A stretch of DNA of 44,925 nucleotides from an uncultured Granulosicoccaceae bacterium (GCA_937981955.1 CALJNA010000043.1:1-44925); one strand, 5' to 3'; positions 17,113 to 26,233 are shown, counted from the first letter of the stretch. A program made the numbers and translations. The notes: generated by a model not told the origin, from the sequence alone.

Positions 17113-18387
17113 TCAAACGATGTGTTTCCGTTTGATTCGTGCAAGCTGTTTATCAATTGTTTTAATCGGATTGCCAAGTAAACCTGAACCCAAGGCCGTA
17201 ACCAGTTTATCTGACATGGGTAATTTCGAAACCGGTTCAAATAAGGTATCTCTTAACTTTGGCAGTAAATAACTGTCTGACTGATAGAACGGGGTGAGTA
17301 AGAAACTGGCTGCCTGGAAAAAACGCACGTGTGCGCGTCTGGCTTTCGCATATATTGTGGCGGCTTGGACGCTGTTGTCGGCACACTCAATAGCGTTAGC
17401 CAAAGCCATTGCGTCAAGCAGTGCCATGTTTGCTCCCTGACCCAGCTGGGGGCTGGTCGCATGCGCCGCATCACCTATGAATATAACGCCAGGTACGTAA
17501 GGTCGTGACAGAGTGTGATGAGAATAGGTGGCGTGTGTCAGCTGATTGGTATGTTCAATGTGTTCAAGTAGAGTTTCAACTGCGGGCCAATGTTCAATTA
17601 CCTGCTGTTTCCAGGCATCCAGCCCGGCAGCTTCAAACGCCGCATAGTCTGCACCCTTAATACTCCAGAATAGCGTAGCCAGTTTTTGATGTTCACCAGG
17701 TAAGGTACCGCACGGCAATACCCCAACCATGACACTGGCCGCCTTGTATCGCTGTTCCAGTAAGTGTGGGTCGAACGAAGAATCGTTTAATTCAACCGTA
17801 GTCCACAGTGCGCCATAGTTCAGCTGCGTTTTTTTTCTTAACAAGCCCGATGCTTGTGCCAGTATTGATCGAGCGCCGGATGCATCGACAGCCAGATCAA
17901 AATGCTCTTCTATTGGCGCACCGTCTTGTTCAATCAGTTGTACCTGGTTCTGCCCATTAGCAGCTTTTCTATTTGGAACAGATATGCTGGCGCAGATGGT
18001 TTTGCCGGTAATGATGGGAATATCGCGAGCCTGTACAGCTTTGAACAAAACATCAAACAGAGCTGCCCGATGAATTGCCACACCATACAACTCAGGCTGC
18101 TTTTTCGTGTTCAGTACACGATAGTTAATATCGAGTACCACTTTTCCGTCAGGTGCAACACGTCCAAGCATGCCATCGATACGTTGCCCAAGAGACTCAG
18201 CAGCCTCGCGTAAGCCCCAACGCTCCAGTACTGCGAGCCCAGTGGGCTGCAACATTAAACCCGAACCAACCGGTCCGGGCTGATCAAATTGTTCGAAAAG
18301 GGTAACTTGCCGGCCGGCATCATGTAGCGCAATAGCTGCAGAGAGTCCGGCCGGGCCACAACCAACAATGGCAATGCGATCAATCAT
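17113..18387 (-). CDS. FAD-dependent aromatic-type monooxygenase
   Basis: This 424-residue group A flavin monooxygenase has the dinucleotide-binding motif GCGPAGLSAAIAL (residues 9-21), a DG-type middle region, and the FAD-ribityl motif FIGDAAHATSPQLGQGAN (about 308-325). The family hydroxylates small aromatic or cyclic compounds with NAD(P)H. The substrate is unknown and no ring-cleavage gene is near. It lies between the PPOX flavoprotein gene (50-bp gap) and the saccharopine-dehydrogenase-like gene (72-bp gap), all on the minus strand. ATG 18387 places the GxGxxG motif at the usual distance from the start. Confidence 0.87.
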   Translation of the reverse strand: MIDRIAIVGCGPAGLSAAIALHDAGRQVTLFEQFDQPGPVGSGLMLQPTGLAVLERWGLREAAESLGQRIDGMLGRVAPDGKVVLDINYRVLNTKKQPELYGVAIHRAALFDVLFKAVQARDIPIITGKTICASISVPNRKAANGQNQVQLIEQDGAPIEEHFDLAVDASGARSILAQASGLLRKKTQLNYGALWTTVELNDSSFDPHLLEQRYKAASVMVGVLPCGTLPGEHQKLATLFWSIKGADYAAFEAAGLDAWKQQVIEHWPAVETLLEHIEHTNQLTHATYSHHTLSRPYVPGVIFIGDAAHATSPQLGQGANMALLDAMALANAIECADNSVQAATIYAKARRAHVRFFQAASFLLTPFYQSDSYLLPKLRDTLFEPVSKLPMSDKLVTALGSGLLGNPIKTIDKQLARIKRKHIV

Positions 18388-18437
18388 GTATGACTCTATA
18401 CAATGCTCGCGTTGATATACAGAAGGCTGTCCACTGC

Positions 18438-19022
18438 TCAGCCTGATTCGTACCTATCGGGGTCAAAGTTTTCATCCACGCTATGCAGCATTTCACCCGG
18501 GGTCGGAACATCGTCAAGGTTTTTTATTGCAGTGGCGTCCCATAGTTTTGAGCGCTGCATGGCTCTGGCGTTTTGAAACAGAACAGCATCGACCGACACA
18601 CATATACAACAAACCGGTTTTTTTCCGTCGAGTACAAACTGATCAAGCAGGTCAGGTTCTGTTGAAAGGCCCGCCTTTCCGATAACCCTGACCAGTTGAT
18701 GAATGCCTGGAATAAAAAACAGCAGTGCGATTCTTGGGTCGACGACGAGATTATTGAGCGTATCGATCCGGTTGTTTCCACGACGGTCAGGAATCACGAT
18801 GGTTTTCTCATCTGCGATGCTAAAGGCTTTGCCGGGTTCATCACCACGTGGTGTGCAGTTCACGCCGTCGTTTCCAACCGAGGAGATCACGAAAAAATTA
18901 GACTGTTCAATCCACTGGCGATAAGCAGGCGTAAGATGCGAGCTCTGCTTTTTCACAGAAGCCGTTTTCGGCTCGCCGTACAGCTCTTTTAATTGGCTCA
19001 GACTAGTGATGGTTGTCGCCAT
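18438..19022 (-). CDS. Pyridoxamine 5'-phosphate oxidase-family flavoprotein (MSMEG_1061/DR2398 type)
   Basis: This 194-residue split-barrel protein, predicted to bind FMN or F420, has the subfamily blocks NCTPRGDEPGKAFSIAD, TIVIPDRRGNNRIDTLNNLV and RIALLFFIPG. These PPOX-like proteins are small oxidoreductases, mostly of unknown substrate, and not true vitamin B6 enzymes. CCICVSVD (about 138) contains an adjacent cysteine pair that could be redox-active. It lies 37 bp after fghA and 50 bp before the FAD monooxygenase on the same strand. It could reduce a product made by its neighbours, which is inference from position only. Confidence 0.85.
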   Translation of the reverse strand: MATTITSLSQLKELYGEPKTASVKKQSSHLTPAYRQWIEQSNFFVISSVGNDGVNCTPRGDEPGKAFSIADEKTIVIPDRRGNNRIDTLNNLVVDPRIALLFFIPGIHQLVRVIGKAGLSTEPDLLDQFVLDGKKPVCCICVSVDAVLFQNARAMQRSKLWDATAIKNLDDVPTPGEMLHSVDENFDPDRYESG

Positions 19023-19059
19023 AGTTGCAACGCGTCTTATCCGGTTTTTGATTCTGCTG

Positions 19060-19893
19060 TTATGAATTCAAAATGGTGGCGTGATGTTCCAGATGGTCGG
19101 CAATAAAAGAGGCGATAAAATAATACGAATGATCATAACCCGGCTGCATGCGATAGTTCAGTGATTGCTTGTTTTGCTCACATGCTTCAATAAACAGCTC
19201 GGGTTTTAACTGCTCTTCAAGAAACTGATCTGCGCTACCAGTGTCGATTAACATGTTGGCGCTGCTAGAGTTTTCTTTTACCAACTCAAGTGCGTCGTAG
19301 GATTTCCAGGTGTCCTTGTCTTCGCCAAGATAAGCGCTAAATGCCTTCTGTCCCCAGGGCACAAGAGTGGGTGAGGTTATAGGTGAAAACGCAGAAACGC
19401 TTTTATACAGTTCCCGATGTTTTAAATGCAGTGTGAGAGCGCCATGTCCGCCCATGGAGTGGCCGGTAATGCCTTGTGCATCAGGGTTTGCTGGAAACTC
19501 TTTTTTAACCAGCGCTTGTAATTCATCCGTTATGTATGCGTCCATACGGTAGTGCTTCGACCATGGAGCTTGCGTTGCACTCAGGTAAAATCCAGCTCCC
19601 TGACCAAGGTCGTAGGCCTCATCGTCGGCCACAGTTTCACCACGTGGACTTGTGTCAGGTGCCACAACCATTAACCCGAATTTTGCCGCCGCTGCCTGCA
19701 GACCGGATTTCTCCATGACATTCGCCCAGCTGCATGTCAGACCGGACAAGTACCAAACAATCGGTACTTCACGAACTTTCGCCTGTGGTGGTGCATAAAC
19801 GGCGAACCGCATTGAACCACCACATACATCGCTGTCGTGTGTGTGTACTGAGAGCGTGCCTCCGTGGCTGGCCCAACTGGATTCAGTATTCAT
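19060..19893 (-). CDS. fghA: S-formylglutathione hydrolase
   Basis: This 277-residue esterase-D-family hydrolase splits S-formylglutathione to formate and glutathione, the second step of glutathione-dependent formaldehyde oxidation. The catalytic triad is S146 in GHSMGGH, an Asp in DTGSADQFL (about 222) and His in GYDHSYYF (about 256). Family blocks VWYLSGLTCSWANVMEKSG and VAPDTSPRG are present. Its start overlaps the frmA stop by one base (TAATG), so the two are translationally coupled. Length and motifs are standard and the gene looks intact. Confidence 0.96.
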   Translation of the reverse strand: MNTESSWASHGGTLSVHTHDSDVCGGSMRFAVYAPPQAKVREVPIVWYLSGLTCSWANVMEKSGLQAAAAKFGLMVVAPDTSPRGETVADDEAYDLGQGAGFYLSATQAPWSKHYRMDAYITDELQALVKKEFPANPDAQGITGHSMGGHGALTLHLKHRELYKSVSAFSPITSPTLVPWGQKAFSAYLGEDKDTWKSYDALELVKENSSSANMLIDTGSADQFLEEQLKPELFIEACEQNKQSLNYRMQPGYDHSYYFIASFIADHLEHHATILNS

Positions 19894-21002
19894 TAATACA
19901 GCACCACGCTGCGAATACTTTCACCCGAATGCATCAGATCGAATGCTTTATTGATATCGTCCAATGGCATGGTGTGAGTAATCAGATTATCGATATCGAT
20001 ACGTCCTTCCATGTACATATCTACGATTTTAGGTACGTCTGTTCGACCACTTGCACCACCGAATGCAGTGCCTCTCCAGGATCGGCCGGTGACCAGTTGA
20101 AACGGACGGGTTTTTATTTCCTGACCAGCGCCTGCCACACCAATAATGATGCTTTCGCCCCAACCCTTGTGACAGCACTCCAGTGCTGCACGCATAACAT
20201 CTACGTTACCGATACATTCGAATGAATAGTCAGCACCGCCTCCGGTTAATTCAACCAGATGATCAACAAGATTGTCACCATGATCTGCGGGATTAACAAA
20301 GTCTGTCATACCAAACATCTTGCCGGTGGCTTCCTTGTCAGCATTTAAATCAACCCCGACGATTTGTCTGGCACCAACAAGTCGCAAGCCCTGAATTACG
20401 TTCAGACCAATTCCACCGAGTCCGAAAACAACAGCTGTTGAGTTGGGTTCGACTTTGGCTGTGAACATAACAGCGCCAATGCCGGTGGTTACACCACAAC
20501 CGATGTAACAGATTTTATCGAACGGTGCATCTTTACGAACTTTGGCCAACGAAATTTCTGGCAGAACACTGTAGTTCGAGAACGTAGAACAACCCATATA
20601 GTGAAGAAGTTTTTCACCCTTGTATGAAAAGCGCGATGTGCCATCGGGCATCACTCCCTGACCTTGCGTTGCTCGCACTTTTTGGCACAGATTGGTTTTT
20701 GGATTCAGGCAGTATTCGCACTCTCGGCATTCGGCTGTGTAAAGCGGGATGACATGATCGCCCACTTCCAGACTGGTTACGCCTTGCCCGACTTCCACAA
20801 CAACACCGGCACCTTCATGGCCCAGAATGGCTGGAAAAGCACCTTCGGGATCGTCGCCGGAGCGGGTAAATTCATCGGTGTGACAAACGCCGGTGGCTTT
20901 CATCTCAACCAGTACTTCACCAGCTTTTGGCCCTTCAAGGTCTACTTCAACGACCTCAAGTGGCTTTCCCGCCTCAAACGCTACCGCTGCCCGTGTTTTC
21001 AT
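19893..21002 (-). CDS. frmA: S-(hydroxymethyl)glutathione dehydrogenase, class III alcohol dehydrogenase
   Basis: This 369-residue zinc enzyme oxidises S-hydroxymethylglutathione (the formaldehyde adduct) to S-formylglutathione with NAD+. It may also reduce S-nitrosoglutathione. Catalytic zinc ligands lie in [12 protein letters not shown] and LGHEGAGVV. The structural zinc cluster has four cysteines in [17 protein letters not shown], and the Rossmann motif is [14 protein letters not shown]. The ATG follows AGGAAA at good spacing. It is the first gene of the leftward array and divergent from a Gfo/Idh oxidoreductase gene. No frmR-type repressor gene is adjacent; a palindrome at 21084-21095 is a candidate control site. 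Confidence 0.96.
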   Translation of the reverse strand: MKTRAAVAFEAGKPLEVVEVDLEGPKAGEVLVEMKATGVCHTDEFTRSGDDPEGAFPAILGHEGAGVVVEVGQGVTSLEVGDHVIPLYTAECRECEYCLNPKTNLCQKVRATQGQGVMPDGTSRFSYKGEKLLHYMGCSTFSNYSVLPEISLAKVRKDAPFDKICYIGCGVTTGIGAVMFTAKVEPNSTAVVFGLGGIGLNVIQGLRLVGARQIVGVDLNADKEATGKMFGMTDFVNPADHGDNLVDHLVELTGGGADYSFECIGNVDVMRAALECCHKGWGESIIIGVAGAGQEIKTRPFQLVTGRSWRGTAFGGASGRTDVPKIVDMYMEGRIDIDNLITHTMPLDDINKAFDLMHSGESIRSVVLY

Positions 21003-21083
21003 GCCAGTTTTCCTTGTTGTTTTGGTTGCTTTGAGCTCATTCTCTCAATTAATACTGAATCACACAATTGCTAATGCCGGATT

Positions 21084-21095
21084 CGACAATTGTCG
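21084..21095. promoter_or_regulatory. 12-bp palindrome in the frmA divergent promoter region
   Basis: CGACAATTGTCG is a perfect palindrome 82 bp before frmA and 72 bp before the divergent oxidoreductase gene. It is a candidate operator; no cognate regulator is encoded adjacent. Confidence 0.45.
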
Positions 21096-21117
21096 CTTTC
21101 GCGCCGCTCGCTGGCAG

Positions 21118-21123
21118 TATAAT
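21118..21123 (+). promoter_or_regulatory. Consensus -10 element for the rightward operon
   Basis: TATAAT is a perfect -10 hexamer, 44 bp before the ATG at 21167. No good -35 lies at 16-18 bp, so the promoter may need an activator. Confidence 0.5.
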
Positions 21124-21166
21124 AGTGGGTTAAGCTCGTTTGGATTTACACCACAGAGACACCCGC

Positions 21167-22282
21167 ATGACAGACATTGGAATTGGCATAATCGGCACCG
21201 GCTACATGGGAAAGCTGCATTCAGTTGCCATGCATTCCGTCGCCACGGTTTTCGACACCCCGTTGCGCCCGGTGTGCGAAATGATTTGCTCCACCACAGA
21301 AGCGGGCGCTGCAGCAAAGGCTCACAGCTTTGGATTTAATCGGTCAACACATGATTGGCGGGTGTTGGTGAATGATGAAAAAGTACAGGCCATCGTTATT
21401 GCTTCCCCTCAGGAAACGCACCTGGAAATTGCCAAAGCGGCGTTTGCTTTGGGCAAACCGGTGTTATGTGAAAAGCCATTGGGTGCATCGCTGGCTCAAA
21501 GCAGGGAAATGGTTGCTGCTGCTGAACAGACTGGTGTGACTAACATGGTCGGCTTTAACTATATTCGCACCCCTGCATCGCAGTTTGCGCGCCAACTGAT
21601 CAGCTCCGGTGCAATTGGCGACTTAACGTATTTTCGTGGTGAGCACACCGAAGATTTCTGTGCCGACCCGAACATGCCAGCCACCTGGCGAAATCAGGGA
21701 CGCTCCAATGGCACGATGGGTGACCTGTCGCCGCATATGATCAATGCTGCGATGGCGTTGGTTGGCCCGATAGATCGTCTGTGTGCCGATATAGAGACCG
21801 TTCATACAACACGGCCTTCAGACACAGGCTCACAAGCAGTAACCAATGACGACCATGCACAATTTGTTTGTCGATTTGAAAGCGGCTTAATGGGTCATTT
21901 GTATTTTTCGCGTGTCGCTACAGGTCGAAAAATGGGCTACATCTATGAGGTGTTCGGTACAACCGGCGCTATTCGATTTGATCAGGAAGATCAAAACGCC
22001 ATTTGGTTATACAAGCGTGAAGGTGATCTGGCGCAACAGGGCTTTCGTAAAATTCTAACTAACATGGATCACCCGGATTACGTGAATTTTTGTCTTGGCC
22101 CTGGGCACGGTACCGGCTATCAGGATCAGATAACCATCGAGGCCAAAGATTTTCTGCACGCCATCCACACTGGTGAAGCGATATGGCCAACTTTTAAAGA
22201 TGGCATGATGGTGAATCAGGTGGTAGAGGCGGCCTGGGCATCGCACGAACAGCAGTCATGGGTCAATGTTAGCGCTTTTTAG
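21167..22282 (+). CDS. Gfo/Idh/MocA-family NAD(P)-dependent oxidoreductase
   Basis: This 371-residue dehydrogenase has an N-terminal Rossmann motif (GIIGTGYMGKLH, residues 6-17), the family CEKPLG block with the catalytic Lys, and GTMGDLSPHMINA with the conserved Asp and His of the C-terminal domain. The family acts on sugars, inositols or related polyols; the substrate here is unknown. ATG 21167 gives the usual four residues before the fold; the in-frame TTG at 21140 is rejected. It is the first gene of a tight rightward run with dusA (3-bp gap). That pairing has no evident metabolic logic and may simply reflect shared transcription. Confidence 0.9.
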   Translation: MTDIGIGIIGTGYMGKLHSVAMHSVATVFDTPLRPVCEMICSTTEAGAAAKAHSFGFNRSTHDWRVLVNDEKVQAIVIASPQETHLEIAKAAFALGKPVLCEKPLGASLAQSREMVAAAEQTGVTNMVGFNYIRTPASQFARQLISSGAIGDLTYFRGEHTEDFCADPNMPATWRNQGRSNGTMGDLSPHMINAAMALVGPIDRLCADIETVHTTRPSDTGSQAVTNDDHAQFVCRFESGLMGHLYFSRVATGRKMGYIYEVFGTTGAIRFDQEDQNAIWLYKREGDLAQQGFRKILTNMDHPDYVNFCLGPGHGTGYQDQITIEAKDFLHAIHTGEAIWPTFKDGMMVNQVVEAAWASHEQQSWVNVSAF

Positions 22283-22285
22283 CTA

Positions 22286-23314
22286 ATGGATATGCACACC
22301 ATCAGCAACGATCATCGTCGCTTTGCAGTCGCTCCCATGATGGAGCTCTCCGATCGGCACTTCAGGTATCTGGCCAGACTGTTAAGTAAACATAGCTTGC
22401 TTTATACCGAAATGCTTACCAGTAAAGCGGTGCTTCACGGTGATCGAGAATACTTGCTGGGCACCGATAAAGCTGACCAACCGGTTGTGTTGCAGTTGGG
22501 TGGTTCGGACCCTGCCGAAATGGCCGAAGCGGCCGCCATTGGTGAAAGCTGGGGCTATGATGAAATTAATATTAATGTTGGCTGCCCCAGTGATCGAGTT
22601 CAATCCGGACGTTTCGGTGCATGCTTAATGGCAGAACCGGAAACAGTTGCAGCCTGTGTTAGTGCAATGCAACAGGCGGTTAGCGTGCCAGTTTCAGTGA
22701 AGTGCCGGCTTGGTATAGACAGGGATGACAGTTACGAGGCTCTCGAACACTTTGTTCGATGTGTTCAGGGTGCGGGGTGCGAGTACTTTATCGTGCATGC
22801 TCGAAAAGCGTGGCTTGACGGTTTGAGTCCAAAGGAAAACAGGACTATTCCGCCGCTTCGCTATCCGTTTGTCTATCGACTAAAAGAAACCTTGCCCGAT
22901 TTGCACATCACAATAAACGGCGGTGTGGAGTCGTGGCAGGATGTACAAACGCATTTGCAACATGTCGATGGTGTTATGTCAGGCAGAAAAGCGTACTACA
23001 CACCTGGTTTTCTTGGTGGTGCAGACCAATCAGTTTTTAGTGACCTGGACAATGCCAAACCAATGATTGCAGATGCACAGGGGTTTGCAGATGTTGCTCG
23101 CAGCTACGCGCAATACGCGCAAACCTGGGTAGATCAGGGAATCAAGGCGAGCGCACTGACTCGACACATTGTGTCCTTGTATCAGGATATACCTGGTGCG
23201 CGCCGCTGGCGCAGGCATATCAGTGAAAATGCCTCGCGTACAACCGATGTTGTACAAATGGTAGAGGATGCGTTAGAGCATGTGCTACCTGAAACAGGCG
23301 CAAAAAGCGCTTGA
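22286..23314 (+). CDS. dusA: tRNA-dihydrouridine synthase A
   Basis: This 342-residue flavoprotein reduces uridines 20/20a in the tRNA D-loop using FMN and NADPH. The TIM-barrel family blocks are all present: VAPMMELSDRHFRYL, TEMLTSKAVLHG, INVGCPSDRVQSGRFGACLM with the catalytic Cys, HARKAWLDGLSPKENR and the FMN-phosphate loop with GR in VMSGRKAYY. DusA usually has APMMDWTD at the start; here ELSD is a mild variation. It begins 3 bp after the upstream oxidoreductase and its stop overlaps a TTG that could begin a small membrane protein. Confidence 0.96.
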   Translation: MDMHTISNDHRRFAVAPMMELSDRHFRYLARLLSKHSLLYTEMLTSKAVLHGDREYLLGTDKADQPVVLQLGGSDPAEMAEAAAIGESWGYDEININVGCPSDRVQSGRFGACLMAEPETVAACVSAMQQAVSVPVSVKCRLGIDRDDSYEALEHFVRCVQGAGCEYFIVHARKAWLDGLSPKENRTIPPLRYPFVYRLKETLPDLHITINGGVESWQDVQTHLQHVDGVMSGRKAYYTPGFLGGADQSVFSDLDNAKPMIADAQGFADVARSYAQYAQTWVDQGIKASALTRHIVSLYQDIPGARRWRRHISENASRTTDVVQMVEDALEHVLPETGAKSA

Positions 23315-23424
23315 AACCGAATCGATTAGACCTTACTAATCTGGTCTGGCGGCGACTTATTGCCGCAATCGCTCTCATCAACCTACTCTGGTTCGTCCCC
23401 CGAACAGAACAGGAACACAAATAG
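23311..23424 (+). CDS. Possible 37-residue small membrane protein
   Basis: A TTG overlapping the dusA stop (TTGA) opens a 37-codon frame ending 6 bp before the ATM1-type exporter gene, filling the gap almost exactly. The peptide is basic at the N-terminus (MKPNRLDLTNLVWRR), has one hydrophobic helix (LIAAIALINLLWFVP) and a polar C-terminus (RTEQEHK). This is the pattern of a single-pass small membrane protein. There is no convincing ribosome site, so expression would depend on coupling to dusA. It could be chance; confidence is low. Confidence 0.35.
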   Translation: MKPNRLDLTNLVWRRLIAAIALINLLWFVPRTEQEHK

Positions 23425-23430
23425 TCATCT

Positions 23431-25272
23431 ATGTACGGAAGAGTAGAAGCACCCCACAGTAACCGGCGAGATTTGCAAAACCTGCGAACCTTGTCGGTAT
23501 ACCTGTGGGAATACCGCGGACGGGTATTACTGGCACTGGGTTGTCTAGTACTCAGTAAATTGATGGTGGTTGCCGTTCCGCTGCTACTCAAGGAAATTGT
23601 AAACACGCTTGATGAAGGCACCAGCGATGCGCTTGTTGGTGGGGTAGCCGGTTCTGATGTGTTGCTCGTATCACTGGGCCTGGTGGCAGCTTATGGGTTG
23701 TTGCGTCTTGGGAACTCGTTTTTCAAAGAGCTGCGTGATGCCTTGTTCGCTCGCGTTCGCTATCGTGCAATGCACCGATTATCCACCCGTGTGTTGTCTC
23801 ATTTGCACGATCTTTCGCTTAGCTATCACCTTGAGAGAAGAACCGGTAGCATCTCGAAAGACTTATCCAGAAGTACCAGCAGTTTAAGCTCCATTGTTAA
23901 TCTGTTGGTGTTCAATATTGTTCCTACCATTGCTGAGTTTCTGCTTGTCGCAGCCATACTGCTTGGCGGTTACGGCTGGCACTACACACTCGTTGTTGTT
24001 ATCACGGTAGTGATTTACATTTTATTTACGCTGAAGTTTTCCGGCTGGCGTATGCAATTCAGACACGAAATGAACCGCCTGGATTCACTGGCTAACGGGC
24101 GTGCGGTAGACAGTCTTTTGAACTACGAAACCGTCAAGTACTTCAACAATGAAAATTTTGAACAGAAGGCCTATAACCAGTACTTAAGCGACTGGGCTGA
24201 TGCCGGTGTGAAAAGTCAGACAACCATGTCCATGCTGAATTTTGGTCAGGCAGCGCTGGTCGCCATTGGCGTGACCATTATCATGATGCTGGCTGCCAAT
24301 GATGTGGCCAATCAGACCATTACGCTGGGCGATATTGTATTAATCAATGCGTTGATGCTGCAGTTGTTTGTACCGCTTAATTTACTTGGTGTGGTGTATC
24401 GCGGATTGCAGTATGCGTTAGCAGATATGGATTTGGTCATTAAGCTATTGGAATTAAAACCGGAAATCAAAGACAAACCCGGTGCAACCGATTTGAACAT
24501 TAAGCAAGGTCACATTGAATTTGATGATGTTCGCTTCGCCTATCTGTCCGAAAGGCCTATTTTAAAGGGTATCAGCTTTAAGGTTGAGCCAGGCAAAAAA
24601 GTTGCTGTGGTCGGGCCATCGGGTTCCGGGAAATCCACTTTGTCGCGATTACTGTTTCGGTTCTACGATACCGATGAAGGTGCGATTAGAATCGATGGTA
24701 TGGATATCCGCGATTGCACACAGTCAAGTTTGCGTGAGGTGCTCGGCGTTGTACCGCAAGATACCGTCATGTTTAATGATTCCATTCGTTATAATCTGGC
24801 GTATGCACGCAACGATGCGACTGACGAAGAAGTCAAAGCTGCGGCAAAAGCTGCGAATCTGTCAGAATTTATTGATTCACTACCGCAAGGTTACGATACC
24901 GTCGTTGGTGAGCGTGGTCTGAAACTTTCAGGTGGTGAGAAGCAACGCATGGCGATTGCACGCGTCATTTTGAAAAATCCGACCATTATTGTTTTCGATG
25001 AAGCAACATCAAGTCTTGATACGCGCAGTGAGCAAACTATTCTTGAAGGTCTGAACGCGGCCGCCGAACGGGCTACTTCTCTGGTCATCGCTCACCGGTT
25101 GTCAACTATCGTGGATGCTGATGAGATACTAGTGCTTGATGCCGGTGAGATAGTTGAACGAGGAACGCATGATGAGTTGCTGCAGAACCAAAGCCTTTAT
25201 GCAAATCTTTGGCAGCTACAGCAACACGAAGGCGCAAAGTCGAACCAAAATTCTTCTGATGATAATACCTGA
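23431..25272 (+). CDS. ATM1/HMT1-type ABC exporter (fused TM and ATPase domains)
   Basis: This 613-residue half-transporter works as a homodimer in the inner membrane. The TM domain (about 30-330) has six predicted helices and the ATM1-subfamily region LLNYETVKYFNNENFE (about 230-245). The nucleotide-binding domain carries Walker A GPSGSGKST, the Q-loop VPQDTVMFNDSIRYN, signature LSGGEKQR, Walker B IIVFDEATSSLD and switch His in IAHRLST. Bacterial ATM1 relatives export glutathione-conjugated metals or persulfides. That would suit a window with glutathione-dependent formaldehyde metabolism, though the link is only inferred. It converges on folE with five bases between stops. Confidence 0.93.
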   Translation: MYGRVEAPHSNRRDLQNLRTLSVYLWEYRGRVLLALGCLVLSKLMVVAVPLLLKEIVNTLDEGTSDALVGGVAGSDVLLVSLGLVAAYGLLRLGNSFFKELRDALFARVRYRAMHRLSTRVLSHLHDLSLSYHLERRTGSISKDLSRSTSSLSSIVNLLVFNIVPTIAEFLLVAAILLGGYGWHYTLVVVITVVIYILFTLKFSGWRMQFRHEMNRLDSLANGRAVDSLLNYETVKYFNNENFEQKAYNQYLSDWADAGVKSQTTMSMLNFGQAALVAIGVTIIMMLAANDVANQTITLGDIVLINALMLQLFVPLNLLGVVYRGLQYALADMDLVIKLLELKPEIKDKPGATDLNIKQGHIEFDDVRFAYLSERPILKGISFKVEPGKKVAVVGPSGSGKSTLSRLLFRFYDTDEGAIRIDGMDIRDCTQSSLREVLGVVPQDTVMFNDSIRYNLAYARNDATDEEVKAAAKAANLSEFIDSLPQGYDTVVGERGLKLSGGEKQRMAIARVILKNPTIIVFDEATSSLDTRSEQTILEGLNAAAERATSLVIAHRLSTIVDADEILVLDAGEIVERGTHDELLQNQSLYANLWQLQQHEGAKSNQNSSDDNT

Positions 25273-25277
25273 GCGCG

Positions 25278-25829
25278 TCAGTTTTTAACCAGTGACAGAA
25301 ATTCGTTTCGCGTATTGATATCTGACCGAAACCGGCCGAGCATGGCTGAGGTGGTCATAGAGGAATTCTGCTTACCAACGCCGCGCATCATCATGCACAT
25401 GTGTTGAGCTTCAACAACCACACCCACACCCTGTCCGTTGGTAACGCTATTTACCGCGTCGGCAATTTGTTTTGTCAGGTTCTCCTGAATTTGCAGGCGT
25501 CGTGCGTACATGTCAACGATGCGGGCAATTTTCGACAAACCAATGACGCGACCCTTTGGTAGATAGGCCACATGACATTTACCGATAAACGGCAACATGT
25601 GATGCTCGCACAGCGAATACATTTCGATATCCCGGACAATCACCATTTCATCACTGTCAGACTCGAAGATGGCATTATTCACAACTTCATCAAGTGTTTG
25701 ATCGTATCCGTGCGTCAGATATTTCATTGCCTTGGCTGCCCGGGTGGGCGTGTCGAGCAAACCATCGCGCTGTAGGTCTTCGCCGACCTCCGAAAGGATG
25801 GTTTCGTACGCTGTTTTAATTTTTGACAT
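25278..25829 (-). CDS. folE: GTP cyclohydrolase I, type IA
   Basis: This 183-residue enzyme converts GTP to 7,8-dihydroneopterin triphosphate, the first step of folate (and pterin) synthesis. Zinc ligands are Cys and His in [11 protein letters not shown] and the second Cys in [33 protein letters not shown] and TSAMLGRFR are family blocks. The presence of these cysteines marks it as zinc-dependent FolE, not FolE2. ATG 25829 lies behind AGGA at seven bases. It is monocistronic, with a perfect 12-bp palindrome 48 bp upstream. Confidence 0.97.
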   Translation of the reverse strand: MSKIKTAYETILSEVGEDLQRDGLLDTPTRAAKAMKYLTHGYDQTLDEVVNNAIFESDSDEMVIVRDIEMYSLCEHHMLPFIGKCHVAYLPKGRVIGLSKIARIVDMYARRLQIQENLTKQIADAVNSVTNGQGVGVVVEAQHMCMMMRGVGKQNSSMTTSAMLGRFRSDINTRNEFLSLVKN

Positions 25830-25876
25830 TCAACGATTCCTGACCAGATTCAACGCGCAATGCTCCCCGAACTATA

Positions 25877-25888
25877 ACGGATATCCGT
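25877..25888. promoter_or_regulatory. 12-bp palindrome upstream of folE
   Basis: ACGGATATCCGT is a perfect palindrome ending 48 bp before the folE ATG. It is a candidate repressor or activator site; the regulator is unknown. Confidence 0.4.
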
Positions 25889-25931
25889 CCGATTAGCGCT
25901 ACTAGATGCCGCTATTATCCCCGTTTTTAAT

Positions 25932-25957
25932 CAATTGTTTCGCACATGGAACAATTG
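25932..25957. promoter_or_regulatory. Interrupted dyad between folE and fadE
   Basis: CAATTGTT (25932-25939) and AACAATTG (25950-25957) are exact inverted repeats with a 10-nt spacer. This could be a dimeric operator or a hairpin. A partial FadR-like half-site AACTGGTCCG starts right after it, at 25959. Confidence 0.4.
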
Positions 25958-26233
25958 CAACTGGTCCGTTTAATTCGCGATAACGTAATTTCGTTGAGTG
26001 AACAAGCTTCGCCTGGACCTTTATACTGTTACCGCGGTCACATATAAAAGGATGGAAGCGCCGGCCGGGCCGCGTTGAGGTGAAACAACGGTGCTCGAGC
26101 TTACACTTGGCGATAATTGTCCGATAAATGACACTGTATAAGGTGGCGTTATGTTAAGTATCTCAAGCTGGGCCATTCAGTGAATTGACTGTCCTTTATA
26201 ATGCTCACTGCTCAAATTTCATTGGAGAATTTC

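Larger units (their letters stand above)
25830..26233. other. Divergent folE-fadE intergenic region
   Basis: About 400 bp without a credible gene. It contains two dyads (listed separately). The stretch around 26060-26100 is GC-rich (GCGCCGGCCGGGCCGCG) and may form structure. No tRNA or known riboswitch was recognised. Confidence 0.5.

Noticed and set aside
25959-25970. FadR binding site before fadE (AACTGGTCCGTT)
   Set aside because: Only the left half matches the E. coli FadR consensus; the right half does not. The distance to fadE is also large (over 260 bp).
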